Shown: positions 7,706-16,205, numbered from the stretch's first letter. The stretch: DNA of 29,500 bases from Sulfuricella sp. (GCA_019911785.1 JAIOJM010000029.1:1-29500), one strand, 5' to 3'. The notes: generated by a model not told the origin, from the letters alone. A program made the numbers and translations.

Positions 7706-7828
7706 TCATAATCGCATCAGCGGATTCAACGCCTTCGCCTCTTGAGGATGCTCCGGTGCCAAGAGAAGGGGCTTTGCGAGTTTCGCGTTAAAGTCTTTGG
7801 CGATGCCTACGGCGAATAAACATTGCAT
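7706..7828 (-). pseudogene. Remnant of an unidentified gene (C-terminal 40 codons)
   Basis: On the minus strand an uninterrupted 40-codon frame reads MQCLFAVGIAKDFNAKLAKP and ends ALNPLMRL followed by TGA. Its composition (Ala/Leu/Pro, no rare-codon clusters) looks like the end of a real protein, but it is too short to be a full gene and no start signal precedes it. I do not recognise the family. It begins two bases from the toxin stop, on the opposite strand, consistent with debris from an earlier insertion or deletion. Confidence 0.35.
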
Positions 7829-7843
7829 TTAGTCAGTGAATTA

Positions 7844-7873
7844 TTGTCTTGGCTCAGGAGCCAGCCCTAGTAT
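7844..7873 (+). promoter_or_regulatory. Predicted promoter of the AAA ATPase gene, with palindrome
   Basis: TTGTCT (7844-7849) and TAGTAT (7868-7873) form a possible -35/-10 pair with an 18-base spacer. The spacer contains the perfect palindrome TGGCTC-AG-GAGCCA (7850-7863), a plausible repressor site. Confidence 0.35.
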
Positions 7874-7874
7874 T

Positions 7875-7895
7875 AATGGATGAAAATCATCCATT
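7875..7895 (+). promoter_or_regulatory. Perfect inverted repeat in the leader of the ATPase gene
   Basis: AATGGATGA and TCATCCATT are exact 9-bp arms around an AAA loop, directly after the predicted -10 and about 34 bases before the ATPase ATG. It could be an operator or an RNA hairpin. No T-run follows, so a terminator is unlikely. Confidence 0.4.
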
Positions 7896-7928
7896 GCATG
7901 GTCGATATTCATCCTATAGAATCGCGGA

Positions 7929-9167
7929 ATGTATACACGACATATTTCCACTTTGCTCGTTGATGCGTTGGCAGATACACCTGTTGTGCTGCTTAACGGG
8001 GCGCGTCAGACTGGTAAAAGTACCCTGGCTCAATCGCTGGCCACAAACAATGCCTACCGTTACTTGACCATGGATGATCGAGTGGTATTGGCTGCGGCCA
8101 AGAATGACCCCGCCGGTTTTATCGCGGGACTTGGCGGCCCGGTGATTCTTGACGAGGTACAGCGTGCGCCCGAGATTTTTCTGCCAATCAAGGCCGAGGT
8201 GGATCGTGATCGCAAGCCGGGACGCTTCTTGTTGACAGGCTCGGCCAATGTTTTGCTGTTGCCTCGCATAGCCGATTCGTTGGCGGGACGCATGGAGGTG
8301 CTGTCGCTCTGGCCGTTATCCAGCGCGGAGATGGCCGATTCTCCGATTTTCAATCGGGCGGACTGGTTGTTTGATGGAAAAATCCAGGCTTGGCCTATTC
8401 CTGCTTGTGAGCGCGAACAACTGATTTCGACGCTGCTAAGCGGCGGTTTTCCAGAGGCTGTCGGGCGAACTTCGCAGCGCCGTCGCGCCGCTTGGTTTGA
8501 AAGTTATCTGCAAGCCATTTTGCAGCGGGATGTTCGTGATTTAGCCAATGTTGAGCAACTGACCGAGATCCCCAACTTGCTCCGGTTGCTCGCGCTGCGC
8601 AGCGGGGGTTTGCTTAACTTTGCCGAGGTTTCGCGTACCAGCAGGCTGCCGCAGACGACGCTAAAGCGTTATTTTTCTTTGCTGGAAACGCTCTTCCTTG
8701 TCGTGCGGCTTCCTTCCTGGGAACGCAATATGGGCAAGCGCATGGTAAAAGCTCCCAAGGTTTTTTTGCCGGATAGCGGATTATTGGCGCATCTTGCTGG
8801 GGTGACCGAAGATGCTCTAGTTCCGGGAGCTGGTTTGCCAGGCGGCTTGGTCGAGACCTATGTGCTGGGAGAACTGCTCAAGCATCTGGCTTTTTCGGAG
8901 AGGGGGCTGACGCTTAGCCATTACCGGACGCAGACAAATATCGAGGTTGATTTCATCTTGGAAAATCGCCTTGGCAAGTTGACTGGCATTGAGGTCAAGG
9001 CAAGCAGCAGCGTGAATGGAAAGGACTTCAAGGCAATGCGACATTTGAAGGAGACTGAGCCGCAGTCGTTCCAGCGGGGAATTGTGTTGTATGCGGGACG
9101 CGAAGTGGTCGCGTTCGATGTGGATATGTTTGCCGTGCCGCTGTCGGTATGGTGGGCATCGCATTAA
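7929..9167 (+). CDS. AAA ATPase with DUF4143 C-terminal domain
   Basis: This 412-residue protein of the AAA_14/DUF4143 family has Walker A GARQTGKS at residues 24-31, Walker B VILDEVQ at 72-78 and sensor segment LTGSAN at about 102-107. A winged-helix-like segment (LLNFAEVSRTSRLPQTTLKRYFSLLE) lies at about 228-253. The C-terminal DUF4143 part contains E339, D341 and the E355-V-K357 triplet, reminiscent of a PD-(D/E)xK nuclease core. The family's cellular role is unsettled; members are common in accessory regions. It is the largest gene of the insert between two glycosyltransferases and has its own promoter-like sequence. Codon use resembles its neighbours and the frame is intact. Confidence 0.88.
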   Translation: MYTRHISTLLVDALADTPVVLLNGARQTGKSTLAQSLATNNAYRYLTMDDRVVLAAAKNDPAGFIAGLGGPVILDEVQRAPEIFLPIKAEVDRDRKPGRFLLTGSANVLLLPRIADSLAGRMEVLSLWPLSSAEMADSPIFNRADWLFDGKIQAWPIPACEREQLISTLLSGGFPEAVGRTSQRRRAAWFESYLQAILQRDVRDLANVEQLTEIPNLLRLLALRSGGLLNFAEVSRTSRLPQTTLKRYFSLLETLFLVVRLPSWERNMGKRMVKAPKVFLPDSGLLAHLAGVTEDALVPGAGLPGGLVETYVLGELLKHLAFSERGLTLSHYRTQTNIEVDFILENRLGKLTGIEVKASSSVNGKDFKAMRHLKETEPQSFQRGIVLYAGREVVAFDVDMFAVPLSVWWASH

Positions 9168-9188
9168 GTGACTTGAGGAGAGGGATTC

Positions 9189-10208
9189 ATGGCTAATGGG
9201 CAATCCCGGATGAAAGTTCTGTTTCTTCTCACCAAGCGTCAGCCACCCAGCAGCCGATTGCGTGTCACGAACTGCCTGGATGCTTATCGTGCCGCCGGCG
9301 TCGAACCCACCGTGATGCCGATTCCTTCCGGTCTCCTGGGACGCCTTCGGATGTTGCGCGCGGTCGCGCAGCATGACGTGGTGCTGATCCAGAAAAAGAC
9401 TTCCTTTCATCCCGTCGAACTGGCCTTGATGAGGCGATTAAACCCGAGAATCGTCTTTGATATGGATGACGCGGTGATGCTTCATGAGCTGGAGCACCAT
9501 CAGCCGCTGACTGGAAAAAATCTCATCAAATTCATCAGGACGGTGAATCACTGCGCTGCGGTGGTGGCAGGCAACCGTTTCTTGGCGGCCTTTGCCGAAC
9601 CGAACTGCAAGCGGGTGTATGAGCTGCCCACCCCGATAGATACCCAGCGCTATCAGTTGAAGGATTACAACGCGCCAACCGACAAGGTGATCATCGGTTG
9701 GGTCGGCGTGCGCGGCAACCTGCATTACCTCAAGCGGCTGGAGTCGGTCTTCCAGAAGCTTTGCGCAGAGTTCCCCGATGTTTATCTCAAGATCGTTTCA
9801 AACGATTTCATCGACATGAGCGGGGTGCGCATCATTAAGGAGAGGTGGGCGCTGGATACGGAAATTGAGGCGCTGCGCAGTTTCGACGTCGGCATTATGC
9901 CGCTGGACGATACCTTGTGGGCTCGGGGAAAGTGCGGATACAAGATCCTGCAGTACATGGGGGTCGGGGTGCCTGCGGTAGCTTCGCCGGTCGGTATAAA
10001 TAGCGAGTTCATTCGGCACGGAGAAACGGGTTTTCTGGCTTCTTCGCCGGAGGATTGGTATAAAGCGCTTCGAGTTTTGGTTGCAGAACGCCAGACGCGA
10101 CAAATATTCGGATTGAAGGGTAGAGGCTTGGTCGAAGAACATTATTCCCAAGACTATTTTTCGGCTCAGTATCTGAAGATTTTCCATGAAGTTGCCAAGC
10201 TTGTTTGA
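9189..10208 (+). CDS. Glycosyltransferase (GT4-like, K-C-x-x-K subgroup)
   Basis: This 339-residue GT-B-like protein starts with MKVLFLLTKRQPPSSRLRV at residue 8. The ATG at 9189 has a strong GAGGAGAGGG ribosome-binding site, so the longer start is chosen. The DMDDAVML segment, the domain linker YELPTPIDTQRY and VIIGWVGVRGNLHYL mark the two domains. Where most GT4 enzymes have EX7E, this protein has ARGKCGYKILQYMGVGVPAVASP, a known alternative in this subgroup. The first codons contain GGCTAATGGGC, the inverse of a motif at the far end of the preceding insert. The specific sugar is unknown. Confidence 0.82.
   Translation: MANGQSRMKVLFLLTKRQPPSSRLRVTNCLDAYRAAGVEPTVMPIPSGLLGRLRMLRAVAQHDVVLIQKKTSFHPVELALMRRLNPRIVFDMDDAVMLHELEHHQPLTGKNLIKFIRTVNHCAAVVAGNRFLAAFAEPNCKRVYELPTPIDTQRYQLKDYNAPTDKVIIGWVGVRGNLHYLKRLESVFQKLCAEFPDVYLKIVSNDFIDMSGVRIIKERWALDTEIEALRSFDVGIMPLDDTLWARGKCGYKILQYMGVGVPAVASPVGINSEFIRHGETGFLASSPEDWYKALRVLVAERQTRQIFGLKGRGLVEEHYSQDYFSAQYLKIFHEVAKLV
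9191..9201 (-). repeat. GGCTAATGGGC, right edge of the TA/ATPase insert
   Basis: This 11-base sequence is the exact reverse complement of 7091-7101. It lies in codons 1-5 of the glycosyltransferase at 9189. The two copies bracket the toxin-antitoxin, gene-remnant and ATPase block. Confidence 0.5.
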
Positions 10209-10215
10209 CAATCAT

Positions 10216-11349
10216 ATGGCAATCAACCCCGATTCCGGCATGCCACTATCCCAGTTCAAGGATGTCCGCAACATCCTGATCATAAAATTCAAGCATATCG
10301 GGGATATCCTGCTGAGCGTGCCAACGGTCAAGGCGGTCAAGCAGACATTCCCTGACGCGGCCATCAGCTATCTTCTCAATGATGAAACGGCCCCGATGAT
10401 CGAGGGTCTGCCTTATGTCAACGAGGTAATCCGGTTCGACCGCAGGCGAGGTCTTTTTTATCAGATGTCTTTGCTGGCCAAGTTGCGCCGCCAGGGTTTT
10501 GACCTGACCGTGGATTTGTCCGGCGGCGGTGACAGGGGCGCATTGTGGAGCTTTTTCACCGGAGCGCGCTACCGCATCGGGACCCTGCCTGCGGGCAGGA
10601 AGGGGATGGCGGGCAAGACCTATCTTTATACCCATGCGGCGCAAACTCCCGATGTCCGGCGCCACTCGGTCATTCGCGACCTGGAGATCGTTCGCCCGTT
10701 TGGCATTGATACGCGTGATTTGGCAGTGGATTTCGCCGTGCCTGATCGGGTTGCCGCATCCGTTCGCAACAAACTGGCCGAAAAAAGAGTGGCACGGGGA
10801 GAGGATTACGCGGTGGTTCACCCAACTTCGCGCTGGTTGTTCAAGTGCGCAGATGATGCGGTGATGGCGGAGTGCATTGATCGTTTGCAACAGGACTTCG
10901 GCTTGCGGGTGGTGGTTACCTGCGGTCCGGCACAGGCTGAGCTTGAACGTCTGTCCAGCGTGCTCAGTCATTGCCATACTCATCCAGTGGTATTCCCCGG
11001 GGAGCTAAATCTCAAGGAACTGGGGGCGGTTCTTGCCGGCGCCAGCCTCTATATTGGCGTGGATTCAGCGCCCAGCCATCTTGCGGCGGCAATGAATGTG
11101 CCTTCCATTGTGTTGTTCGGGCCGACCGGTGCATACAATTGGGGGCCATGGACAGACGAAGCGGGTGAGAATCCTTATCCTCTGAGAAAAGGGATTCAGC
11201 GCGCAGGCCGGCATGTTGTGTTGCAGCAGGATTGGGTCTGTGTGCCATGCGGTAAGGCAGGTTGCGAAGGGAAGCGGGTGAGCGATTGCCTCATTCAGCT
11301 GACTTCCGACCAGATCCTTTCGGAAGCATCAAGGATGCTAGGGCGTTAA
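10216..11349 (+). CDS. GT9-family heptosyltransferase (RfaQ-like)
   Basis: This protein of about 377 residues is related to ADP-heptose:LPS heptosyltransferases, which add heptose to the LPS core on the inner face of the inner membrane. NILIIKFKHIGDILLSVPTVKAVK is the GT9 N-terminus; YAVVHPTSRWLFK and GVDSAPSHLAAAMNVPSIVLFGPTG form the donor-binding C-terminal domain. The Cys-rich end DWVCVPCGKAGCEGKRVSDC is typical of the RfaQ-type third heptosyltransferase. Starts at 10186, 10216 or 10240 are possible and none has a clear ribosome-binding site; 10216 avoids overlap with the upstream gene. An in-cluster hexose-specific GT9 enzyme is an alternative. Confidence 0.85.
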   Translation: MAINPDSGMPLSQFKDVRNILIIKFKHIGDILLSVPTVKAVKQTFPDAAISYLLNDETAPMIEGLPYVNEVIRFDRRRGLFYQMSLLAKLRRQGFDLTVDLSGGGDRGALWSFFTGARYRIGTLPAGRKGMAGKTYLYTHAAQTPDVRRHSVIRDLEIVRPFGIDTRDLAVDFAVPDRVAASVRNKLAEKRVARGEDYAVVHPTSRWLFKCADDAVMAECIDRLQQDFGLRVVVTCGPAQAELERLSSVLSHCHTHPVVFPGELNLKELGAVLAGASLYIGVDSAPSHLAAAMNVPSIVLFGPTGAYNWGPWTDEAGENPYPLRKGIQRAGRHVVLQQDWVCVPCGKAGCEGKRVSDCLIQLTSDQILSEASRMLGR

Positions 11350-11400
11350 GAAAATGATGGGCATGCTTCAATTTCGATATCAGGAAAGACGAGGGGTTCG

Positions 11401-12099
11401 ATGAAACTCAAGACGCTTGTTCACCGTAAAGTCAGGAAATATCTCTACCGGGCTTTTCGCTACCACCCGCTGATTGAAAGAGGAATTAACATTCTGAGAA
11501 AAACGAATGTGGTTTCGCTGCATGAAATCGGGCTGGAGATTCCGGTTGAACCCGGCGATATCATTATCGATGGTGGTGCAAACATCGGTGATATTTCTTC
11601 TCGTTTTGCAGCGACGCAGGCTGAAATCTATGCATTTGAGCCGAATCCCCATGCTTTCCGACCGCTGCGATCCCGGTTCAGAGGCAACCCCAGGGTGCAT
11701 TGCATAAACAAGGGGGTGATGGATGAAGAATGCAAGTTGCCGCTTTATATCCCGAAAGCTCAGGGCTCTGCCGATAGCATCGATGTTTCGGTGGCTGCCA
11801 GCTTTTTGGGGGGAAGCGGGAGTTCTGGAACTGAACTGGTTGAAGCGGACTGTGTGAATATTGGCCAGTTCATTAATTCCCTGAATTCCCGGGTCAAGCT
11901 GTTGAAGCTGGATATCGAAGGGGCGGAATGCAAGGTGTTGAACAGCCTGATCGATAGCGGTGTCATCCATAAAATCGACTGGGTTGTAGTGGAAACACAT
12001 GAGAAGCAGATGCCCGACCTGGCTCCTGAGATCAATGCGCTGCGTAAGCGCCTGCGGGACTTAAATCTTGAGAGCAAGGTGCGTCTTGACTGGATATAG
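11401..12099 (+). CDS. FkbM-family SAM-dependent methyltransferase
   Basis: This 232-residue Rossmann-fold methyltransferase has the SAM-binding motif I segment IIDGGANIGD at 55-64, the acidic residue in YAFEPNPHAF (E80), and the FkbM signature LLKLDIEGAE at about 167-176. FkbM relatives in polysaccharide clusters O-methylate sugars, which fits a role in capping or decorating this glycan. The methylated position is not predictable. GAGGGG lies eight bases before the ATG. It stands between a heptosyltransferase and a glycosyltransferase on the same strand. Confidence 0.87.
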   Translation: MKLKTLVHRKVRKYLYRAFRYHPLIERGINILRKTNVVSLHEIGLEIPVEPGDIIIDGGANIGDISSRFAATQAEIYAFEPNPHAFRPLRSRFRGNPRVHCINKGVMDEECKLPLYIPKAQGSADSIDVSVAASFLGGSGSSGTELVEADCVNIGQFINSLNSRVKLLKLDIEGAECKVLNSLIDSGVIHKIDWVVVETHEKQMPDLAPEINALRKRLRDLNLESKVRLDWI

Positions 12100-12162
12100 T
12101 CATTGGGACAGAAGGATTTTCTGTGCCGGCAATACGGGTGAGCGAGTGGATGGGGAGGGGCT

Positions 12163-13293
12163 ATGGAAAGGCCGTTGAACGTTTTGTATGTGGTGATCGG
12201 TCTTAACCTCGGCGGGGTGCAACAGTGGGTTTTTGACCTGTGCAAGCGGCTTGATCCGAAGCGCTTTCGCCCCTTGGTGTGTGCCATTGAAAATACGGGC
12301 ATTATCGGCAAGGAGATCGAGGCCTTGGGGGTGGAGGTGGTTACTCTGGGGTATCGGCGCCAGTCGTTCCGAACCATAAAGGCCCTGGCGAGCTTAATGA
12401 AAGAGCGGCAGATCGATATCCTCCACGGTGTCAGCTATCATCCCAGCCTGTATGCAAGGCTGGCCGGTCTGGTGGCAGGAACCCCGGTCATGCTGACTTA
12501 TGAGCCGGTAGTGTATGACAACAGGAGAACCCAGCGCGTCCTGCTGAGCCGGTTCCTGGATCGTTATACGGATGGTTACGTGGCCTGCAGCCAGGGTGTC
12601 GCGCAGCAGCTCGGCGAATGGTACGGTTATTCTCAGGAAAAGGTGGCGCTGATTTACAATGCAGTGGATACCGAACAGTTCAAGCCACCAGCGTCCAGGG
12701 CCGATGCGAAAAGAAAACTCGGCTTCGACCCTGAGCGTCCCGTCGTCGGGATGGTGGCGCGATTGGATCCGGAAAAGGGCCACCGTTTTTTCTTTGAAGC
12801 AATCAAGCGCTTGCCGGATTATGCCGAGGTCCAGTGGCTGGTGGTCGGCAGCGGGCGGGCCGAGGCCGAAGTCAGGGAACAGGCAAAGCAGTTCGGCGTG
12901 GCGGATCAGGTGCGGTTTTTGGGCACTCGCCGCGATTTGCCGGATTTGCTCGGCGCCTTCGATATCTACGTTTTGCCGACCCTGAAGGAAGGCTTCCCCA
13001 TCACTACCCTGAATGCCATGGCGTGCAGTTGCGCCGTGGTGGTGAGCGACTACCCGGCCAACCTGGAGGGGGTCCGAAATGAAGTCAATGGACTGGTCGT
13101 GCCGATGGGTGACAGCGTACAACTGGCGCAAGCCCTGGGCCGGCTGTTGGCTTCGGAGGTACAGAGGGCTTCTCTGGGAGACGCCGCGCGCCGCGACGTG
13201 TTAGACCGTTTTTCAATAGAGCGCCATGTCGCATTGATGGAAGCTTATTATCAGCGGATGTGGGATGCCAGTCGGAAAGAGACTTGCCGGTAA
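12163..13293 (+). CDS. Glycosyltransferase, GT4-type
   Basis: This 376-residue GT-B transferase has the N-terminal glycine-rich motif LNLGGVQQWVFDLCKRL (15-30), linker LIYNAVDTEQF (about 163-173), VVGMVARLDPEKGHRFFFEAI and the donor motif LKEGFPITTLNAMACSC. In the EX7E position E276 is present but the second acidic residue is asparagine (N284), which is unusual. GGGGAGGGG gives a strong ribosome-binding site. It is the last gene of this plus-strand run and ends ten bases from the convergent neuA stop. Sugar specificity is unknown. Confidence 0.88.
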   Translation: MERPLNVLYVVIGLNLGGVQQWVFDLCKRLDPKRFRPLVCAIENTGIIGKEIEALGVEVVTLGYRRQSFRTIKALASLMKERQIDILHGVSYHPSLYARLAGLVAGTPVMLTYEPVVYDNRRTQRVLLSRFLDRYTDGYVACSQGVAQQLGEWYGYSQEKVALIYNAVDTEQFKPPASRADAKRKLGFDPERPVVGMVARLDPEKGHRFFFEAIKRLPDYAEVQWLVVGSGRAEAEVREQAKQFGVADQVRFLGTRRDLPDLLGAFDIYVLPTLKEGFPITTLNAMACSCAVVVSDYPANLEGVRNEVNGLVVPMGDSVQLAQALGRLLASEVQRASLGDAARRDVLDRFSIERHVALMEAYYQRMWDASRKETCR

Positions 13294-13303
13294 CCTGATG
13301 TGA

Positions 13304-14011
13304 TTAAACTGACGCCGCGTGAGGTCTGGACTTAAGCAATAATTCGGCGAACAGGAGATCGAAGTCCGAATCGATGTCGATACTGTCTTTATTTTCCATG
13401 ATGTATGGCAAAGCGGGCTCCACAAAAAAACCGTCATGCTCAAGAAATGTCCGGCTTTTCATGGTGTATATCGCCCCGTTCGGACGGTAGGCGGCAGGTA
13501 GGCGCTGGCGAGGCTGGCTCAGGTATCCAGCCCCGAACAAGGGGCGAAGAAAGCCATGGTCCACGGTGAAATCCTTGTACGGGTGGTGCTCCGTTTCGGT
13601 CACGCTGATCGCGCAGGCGGACGATGAGGTGAAAAATGCCTGCAGGCACTGCTGGATATGGTGGCTGGTTCTCAGCGGAGAAGTCGGCTGAAGCAGGACA
13701 AAATATTCAGGTTGATGGCCGGCTTCGGACAGCGTTTCCAGCACATGCCGCACAACGTCGGCGCTCAGCGCGAGATCTGTCGCCAGCTCGGCGGGCCGAG
13801 CTATCACCTCGGCGCCATATTCCAGGCTCACTTGCCTAATTTCCGGGTCTTCGGTGCTGACGATGCACCGGCTGATCTGGCTGCATTCTAGTGCAGCAAG
13901 GATGGAGTGTGCGATCAGCGGTTTCCCGGCCAATAAAAGAAGATTCTTGCGCGGCAAGCCCTTTGATCCGCCCCGGGCCGGAATGATGGAGATGATTTCT
14001 GGCGGGCTCAT
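13304..14011 (-). CDS. neuA: Acylneuraminate/nonulosonate cytidylyltransferase (NeuA-like)
   Basis: This 235-residue enzyme activates a nonulosonic acid with CTP to the CMP-sugar. The signature IIPARGGSKGLPRKNL is at 9-24, LLQPTSPLRT at about 107-116, and the metal-binding IDSDFD at 213-218. NeuA, LegF and PseF share these motifs, so the sugar (Neu5Ac, legionaminic or pseudaminic acid) is not settled by this protein alone. The start overlaps the neuC stop by four bases. It is the last gene of the neuB-neuC-neuA operon. Confidence 0.9.
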   Translation of the reverse strand: MSPPEIISIIPARGGSKGLPRKNLLLLAGKPLIAHSILAALECSQISRCIVSTEDPEIRQVSLEYGAEVIARPAELATDLALSADVVRHVLETLSEAGHQPEYFVLLQPTSPLRTSHHIQQCLQAFFTSSSACAISVTETEHHPYKDFTVDHGFLRPLFGAGYLSQPRQRLPAAYRPNGAIYTMKSRTFLEHDGFFVEPALPYIMENKDSIDIDSDFDLLFAELLLKSRPHAASV

Positions 14012-15144
14012 TTTCCTAGTGGGACATCGAAGAATTTCTTTTGCTTGGGGGTTTGCCAGAGTTCCGGCGATGCCAGTCCCTGCATGAAATGTTCCGCACT
14101 GTTTCCGGTGCCGAAGTGGTCGGAGGGCTCCATGGAGGGGAGTGCGTTGATGCGGGCGATGGCTTCCAGGATCGATGCCTTGGTGTTTTCGGCGTTAAGA
14201 ATGGATTGGTACTGATACCGATCTTGCTGCCGGGTGCCGACATTGATGGTCGGTACGCCGTACACCGGCGCTTCGCGTATGCCGGCGCTGGAGTTGCCGA
14301 TGATGAAGCGGGCGTGTTTCAGCAGGGTAAGGAAATACTCGAATCGCAGCGAAGGAAGCATGCGGAAGCGCGGGTCACCCTCCAGGGAACGGTAGGCAAA
14401 GAAGATGTTGTCGCAGCCTTCGTCGTTGTTCGGGAAGATAATCACATACCGTCGGCCGCTTTCCGCCAGAGCGTCCACGAAAGCCGCTGCCTCATCGCGA
14501 AGCTTGTCGAGTTCCGTGGTGACGGGATGAAAGATCGCGATGGCATAATCGTCGAAGGGGATGCCATAGTAGGATTTGACCTCGGCCAGCTCCGGCAGCG
14601 TGGCGGAAAGCATGACATCGATATCCGGCGAGCCGATGACAAAGATGGAGTCCGGGTTTTCGCCGAGTTGCCGGAGCCGGTCAGCGGCCTCGACGTTGGC
14701 CACAAAATGAAGGTGGGACAGCTTGGAGATGGAATGCCGGATCAGGCCGTCAATGGTGCCGGAGACTTCTCCCCCCTCGACATGGACAACCAGGATATTC
14801 TGGAATGAGCCGACGATCGCCCCGGCCAGGGCTTCGACCCGGTCTCCGTGCACCACCAGCATGTCGGGTTTGTGTTCATGGATGTAGCGGGACAATCCCG
14901 CGATGGTGTTGGCGAGGACCAGTTCCATGGGTTCGCCGTGGATCTGGTTCATGAAAACATGCACGCGGTTGAAGCCTGATTTATGCACTTCCTCGACGGT
15001 ATAGCCGTAGCGGGAGAGCGTGTGCATGCCAGTCACGAAAAGCGAGAGCTCAAAGTGGGGTGAAGCGGCAACTGCCTGCATGAGCGGTTTCAACTTGCCG
15101 AAATCGGCGCGTGTTCCCGTCAGGAAAAGGATTTTTTTAGTCAA
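14008..15144 (-). CDS. neuC: UDP-GlcNAc 2-epimerase, hydrolysing (NeuC/LegG-like)
   Basis: This 378-residue GT-B-like epimerase releases ManNAc (or a 2,4-diacetamido analogue) from the nucleotide sugar. GTRADFGKLKPL at 10-21 and VVHGDR at 97-102 are the N-terminal family motifs; HVEGGEVSGTIDG at 121-133, a HPVT segment near 206 and GNSSAGIREAPVYG near 284 line the nucleotide site. The RADFGKLK form is shared with LegG-type enzymes as well as NeuC. It overlaps neuB by eight bases and neuA by four. The required 4,6-dehydratase and aminotransferase for legionaminate are not in the window, which favours a Neu5Ac-type pathway without proving it. Confidence 0.9.
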   Translation of the reverse strand: MTKKILFLTGTRADFGKLKPLMQAVAASPHFELSLFVTGMHTLSRYGYTVEEVHKSGFNRVHVFMNQIHGEPMELVLANTIAGLSRYIHEHKPDMLVVHGDRVEALAGAIVGSFQNILVVHVEGGEVSGTIDGLIRHSISKLSHLHFVANVEAADRLRQLGENPDSIFVIGSPDIDVMLSATLPELAEVKSYYGIPFDDYAIAIFHPVTTELDKLRDEAAAFVDALAESGRRYVIIFPNNDEGCDNIFFAYRSLEGDPRFRMLPSLRFEYFLTLLKHARFIIGNSSAGIREAPVYGVPTINVGTRQQDRYQYQSILNAENTKASILEAIARINALPSMEPSDHFGTGNSAEHFMQGLASPELWQTPKQKKFFDVPLGK

Positions 15145-16198
15145 CTAGCTGGTCCCAGCGGATTTGTTCGTTTTTCCGGATATCTGCCCGAGTTTTTTTC
15201 CCCAGCAGGCTGTCAAAATGTTCTGCCTTGATCTGGCCGGTGCCTGGGCGTTTGACCCAGATATTGTTGTTGTTCAATGCCTCGCCGGCTTTGATGTCAC
15301 GAATGGCGACCACGCAGGCATAGGCAAAATCGATGGTGGGCTGTTCCTCGGGCAGGATATCCTTGTGGCCTCCCAGGGCTTGGTGAATGGCCCGGCTGCC
15401 TTCGATGAGATCCTTGAGATCCCGTGGTGTCATGGAAACCGGAATATCGGGCCCTTTCCATCTTTTGCTTGAGGTAAAATGCCGTTCCAGGATGCACGCA
15501 CCCAAGGCAACTGCACCTAGGCATGGATAATTGCTCAAGGAATGGTCGGATAGCCCGATCACCGCATCCGGAAAGGCCTGTTGCAGGTCTGACAGCGCGC
15601 CCAGGCGAACCTTGTCATAAGGGGTCGGGTAGATGCTGGTGCAGTGCAGTAGGGCAAATGGGGTTTTGTGCTTGCGCAGGATAGCGACTGATTTCGCGAC
15701 GGATTCCAGGTTGTTCATGCCGGTGCTGAGGATCACCGGTTTGCCATAGCTGGCGATATGCTCGATCAGGGGGGTGTTGTTGCACTCGCCGGAGCCAATC
15801 TTGTAGGCGGGCACGCCCAGCTTCTCGAGTTGCACGGCGGCAGCCCGGGAGAATGGGGTGCTCATGAAGATCATGCCCTTTGATTCGGTGTATGATTTCA
15901 GCTCGCGCTCTTCATCCGCCGTCAGTGCGCAACGGCTCATGATGTCCCAGATGGATACCTTGGCATTGCCGGGAATTACCTTGTTCGGGATCATCTCGTC
16001 GTCGATGACGTGAGTCTGGAACTTGACGCATTCACATCCTGCGGCAGCGGCATCGTCGATCATCTGCTTTGCTTTGCTGATGCTTCCTTCATGGTTAATG
16101 CCGATTTCAGCGATGACCAGGGGCGGAAAATCGGGGCCGATGCGGCGGCCTGCGATTTCGAAGGAGTTAGGGCGAGTTGAATGACGGGCGCTCGACAT
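15137..16198 (-). CDS. neuB: Nonulosonic (N-acetylneuraminic-type) acid synthase NeuB
   Basis: This 353-residue synthase condenses phosphoenolpyruvate with a mannosamine-type sugar. The TIM barrel shows VIAEIGINHEGS (28-39), KFQTH (59-63), STPFS (113-117), KIGSGE (133-138), LSTGM, LLHCTSIYPTP (183-193), GLSDHS with H219 and LERHFT with H240. The two histidines have the spacing of the metal ligands known in the family. A C-terminal SAF (antifreeze-like) domain covers about 290-353. The segment after LERHFT (TSSKRWKGPDIPVSM) differs from the common DKxxxGPDHKASL form, so the substrate could differ from ManNAc. It is the first gene of the minus-strand operon, with a good -10 upstream but no clear ribosome-binding site. 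Confidence 0.93.
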   Translation of the reverse strand: MSSARHSTRPNSFEIAGRRIGPDFPPLVIAEIGINHEGSISKAKQMIDDAAAAGCECVKFQTHVIDDEMIPNKVIPGNAKVSIWDIMSRCALTADEERELKSYTESKGMIFMSTPFSRAAAVQLEKLGVPAYKIGSGECNNTPLIEHIASYGKPVILSTGMNNLESVAKSVAILRKHKTPFALLHCTSIYPTPYDKVRLGALSDLQQAFPDAVIGLSDHSLSNYPCLGAVALGACILERHFTSSKRWKGPDIPVSMTPRDLKDLIEGSRAIHQALGGHKDILPEEQPTIDFAYACVVAIRDIKAGEALNNNNIWVKRPGTGQIKAEHFDSLLGKKTRADIRKNEQIRWDQLVD

Positions 16199-16205
16199 AA
16201 GTAGG

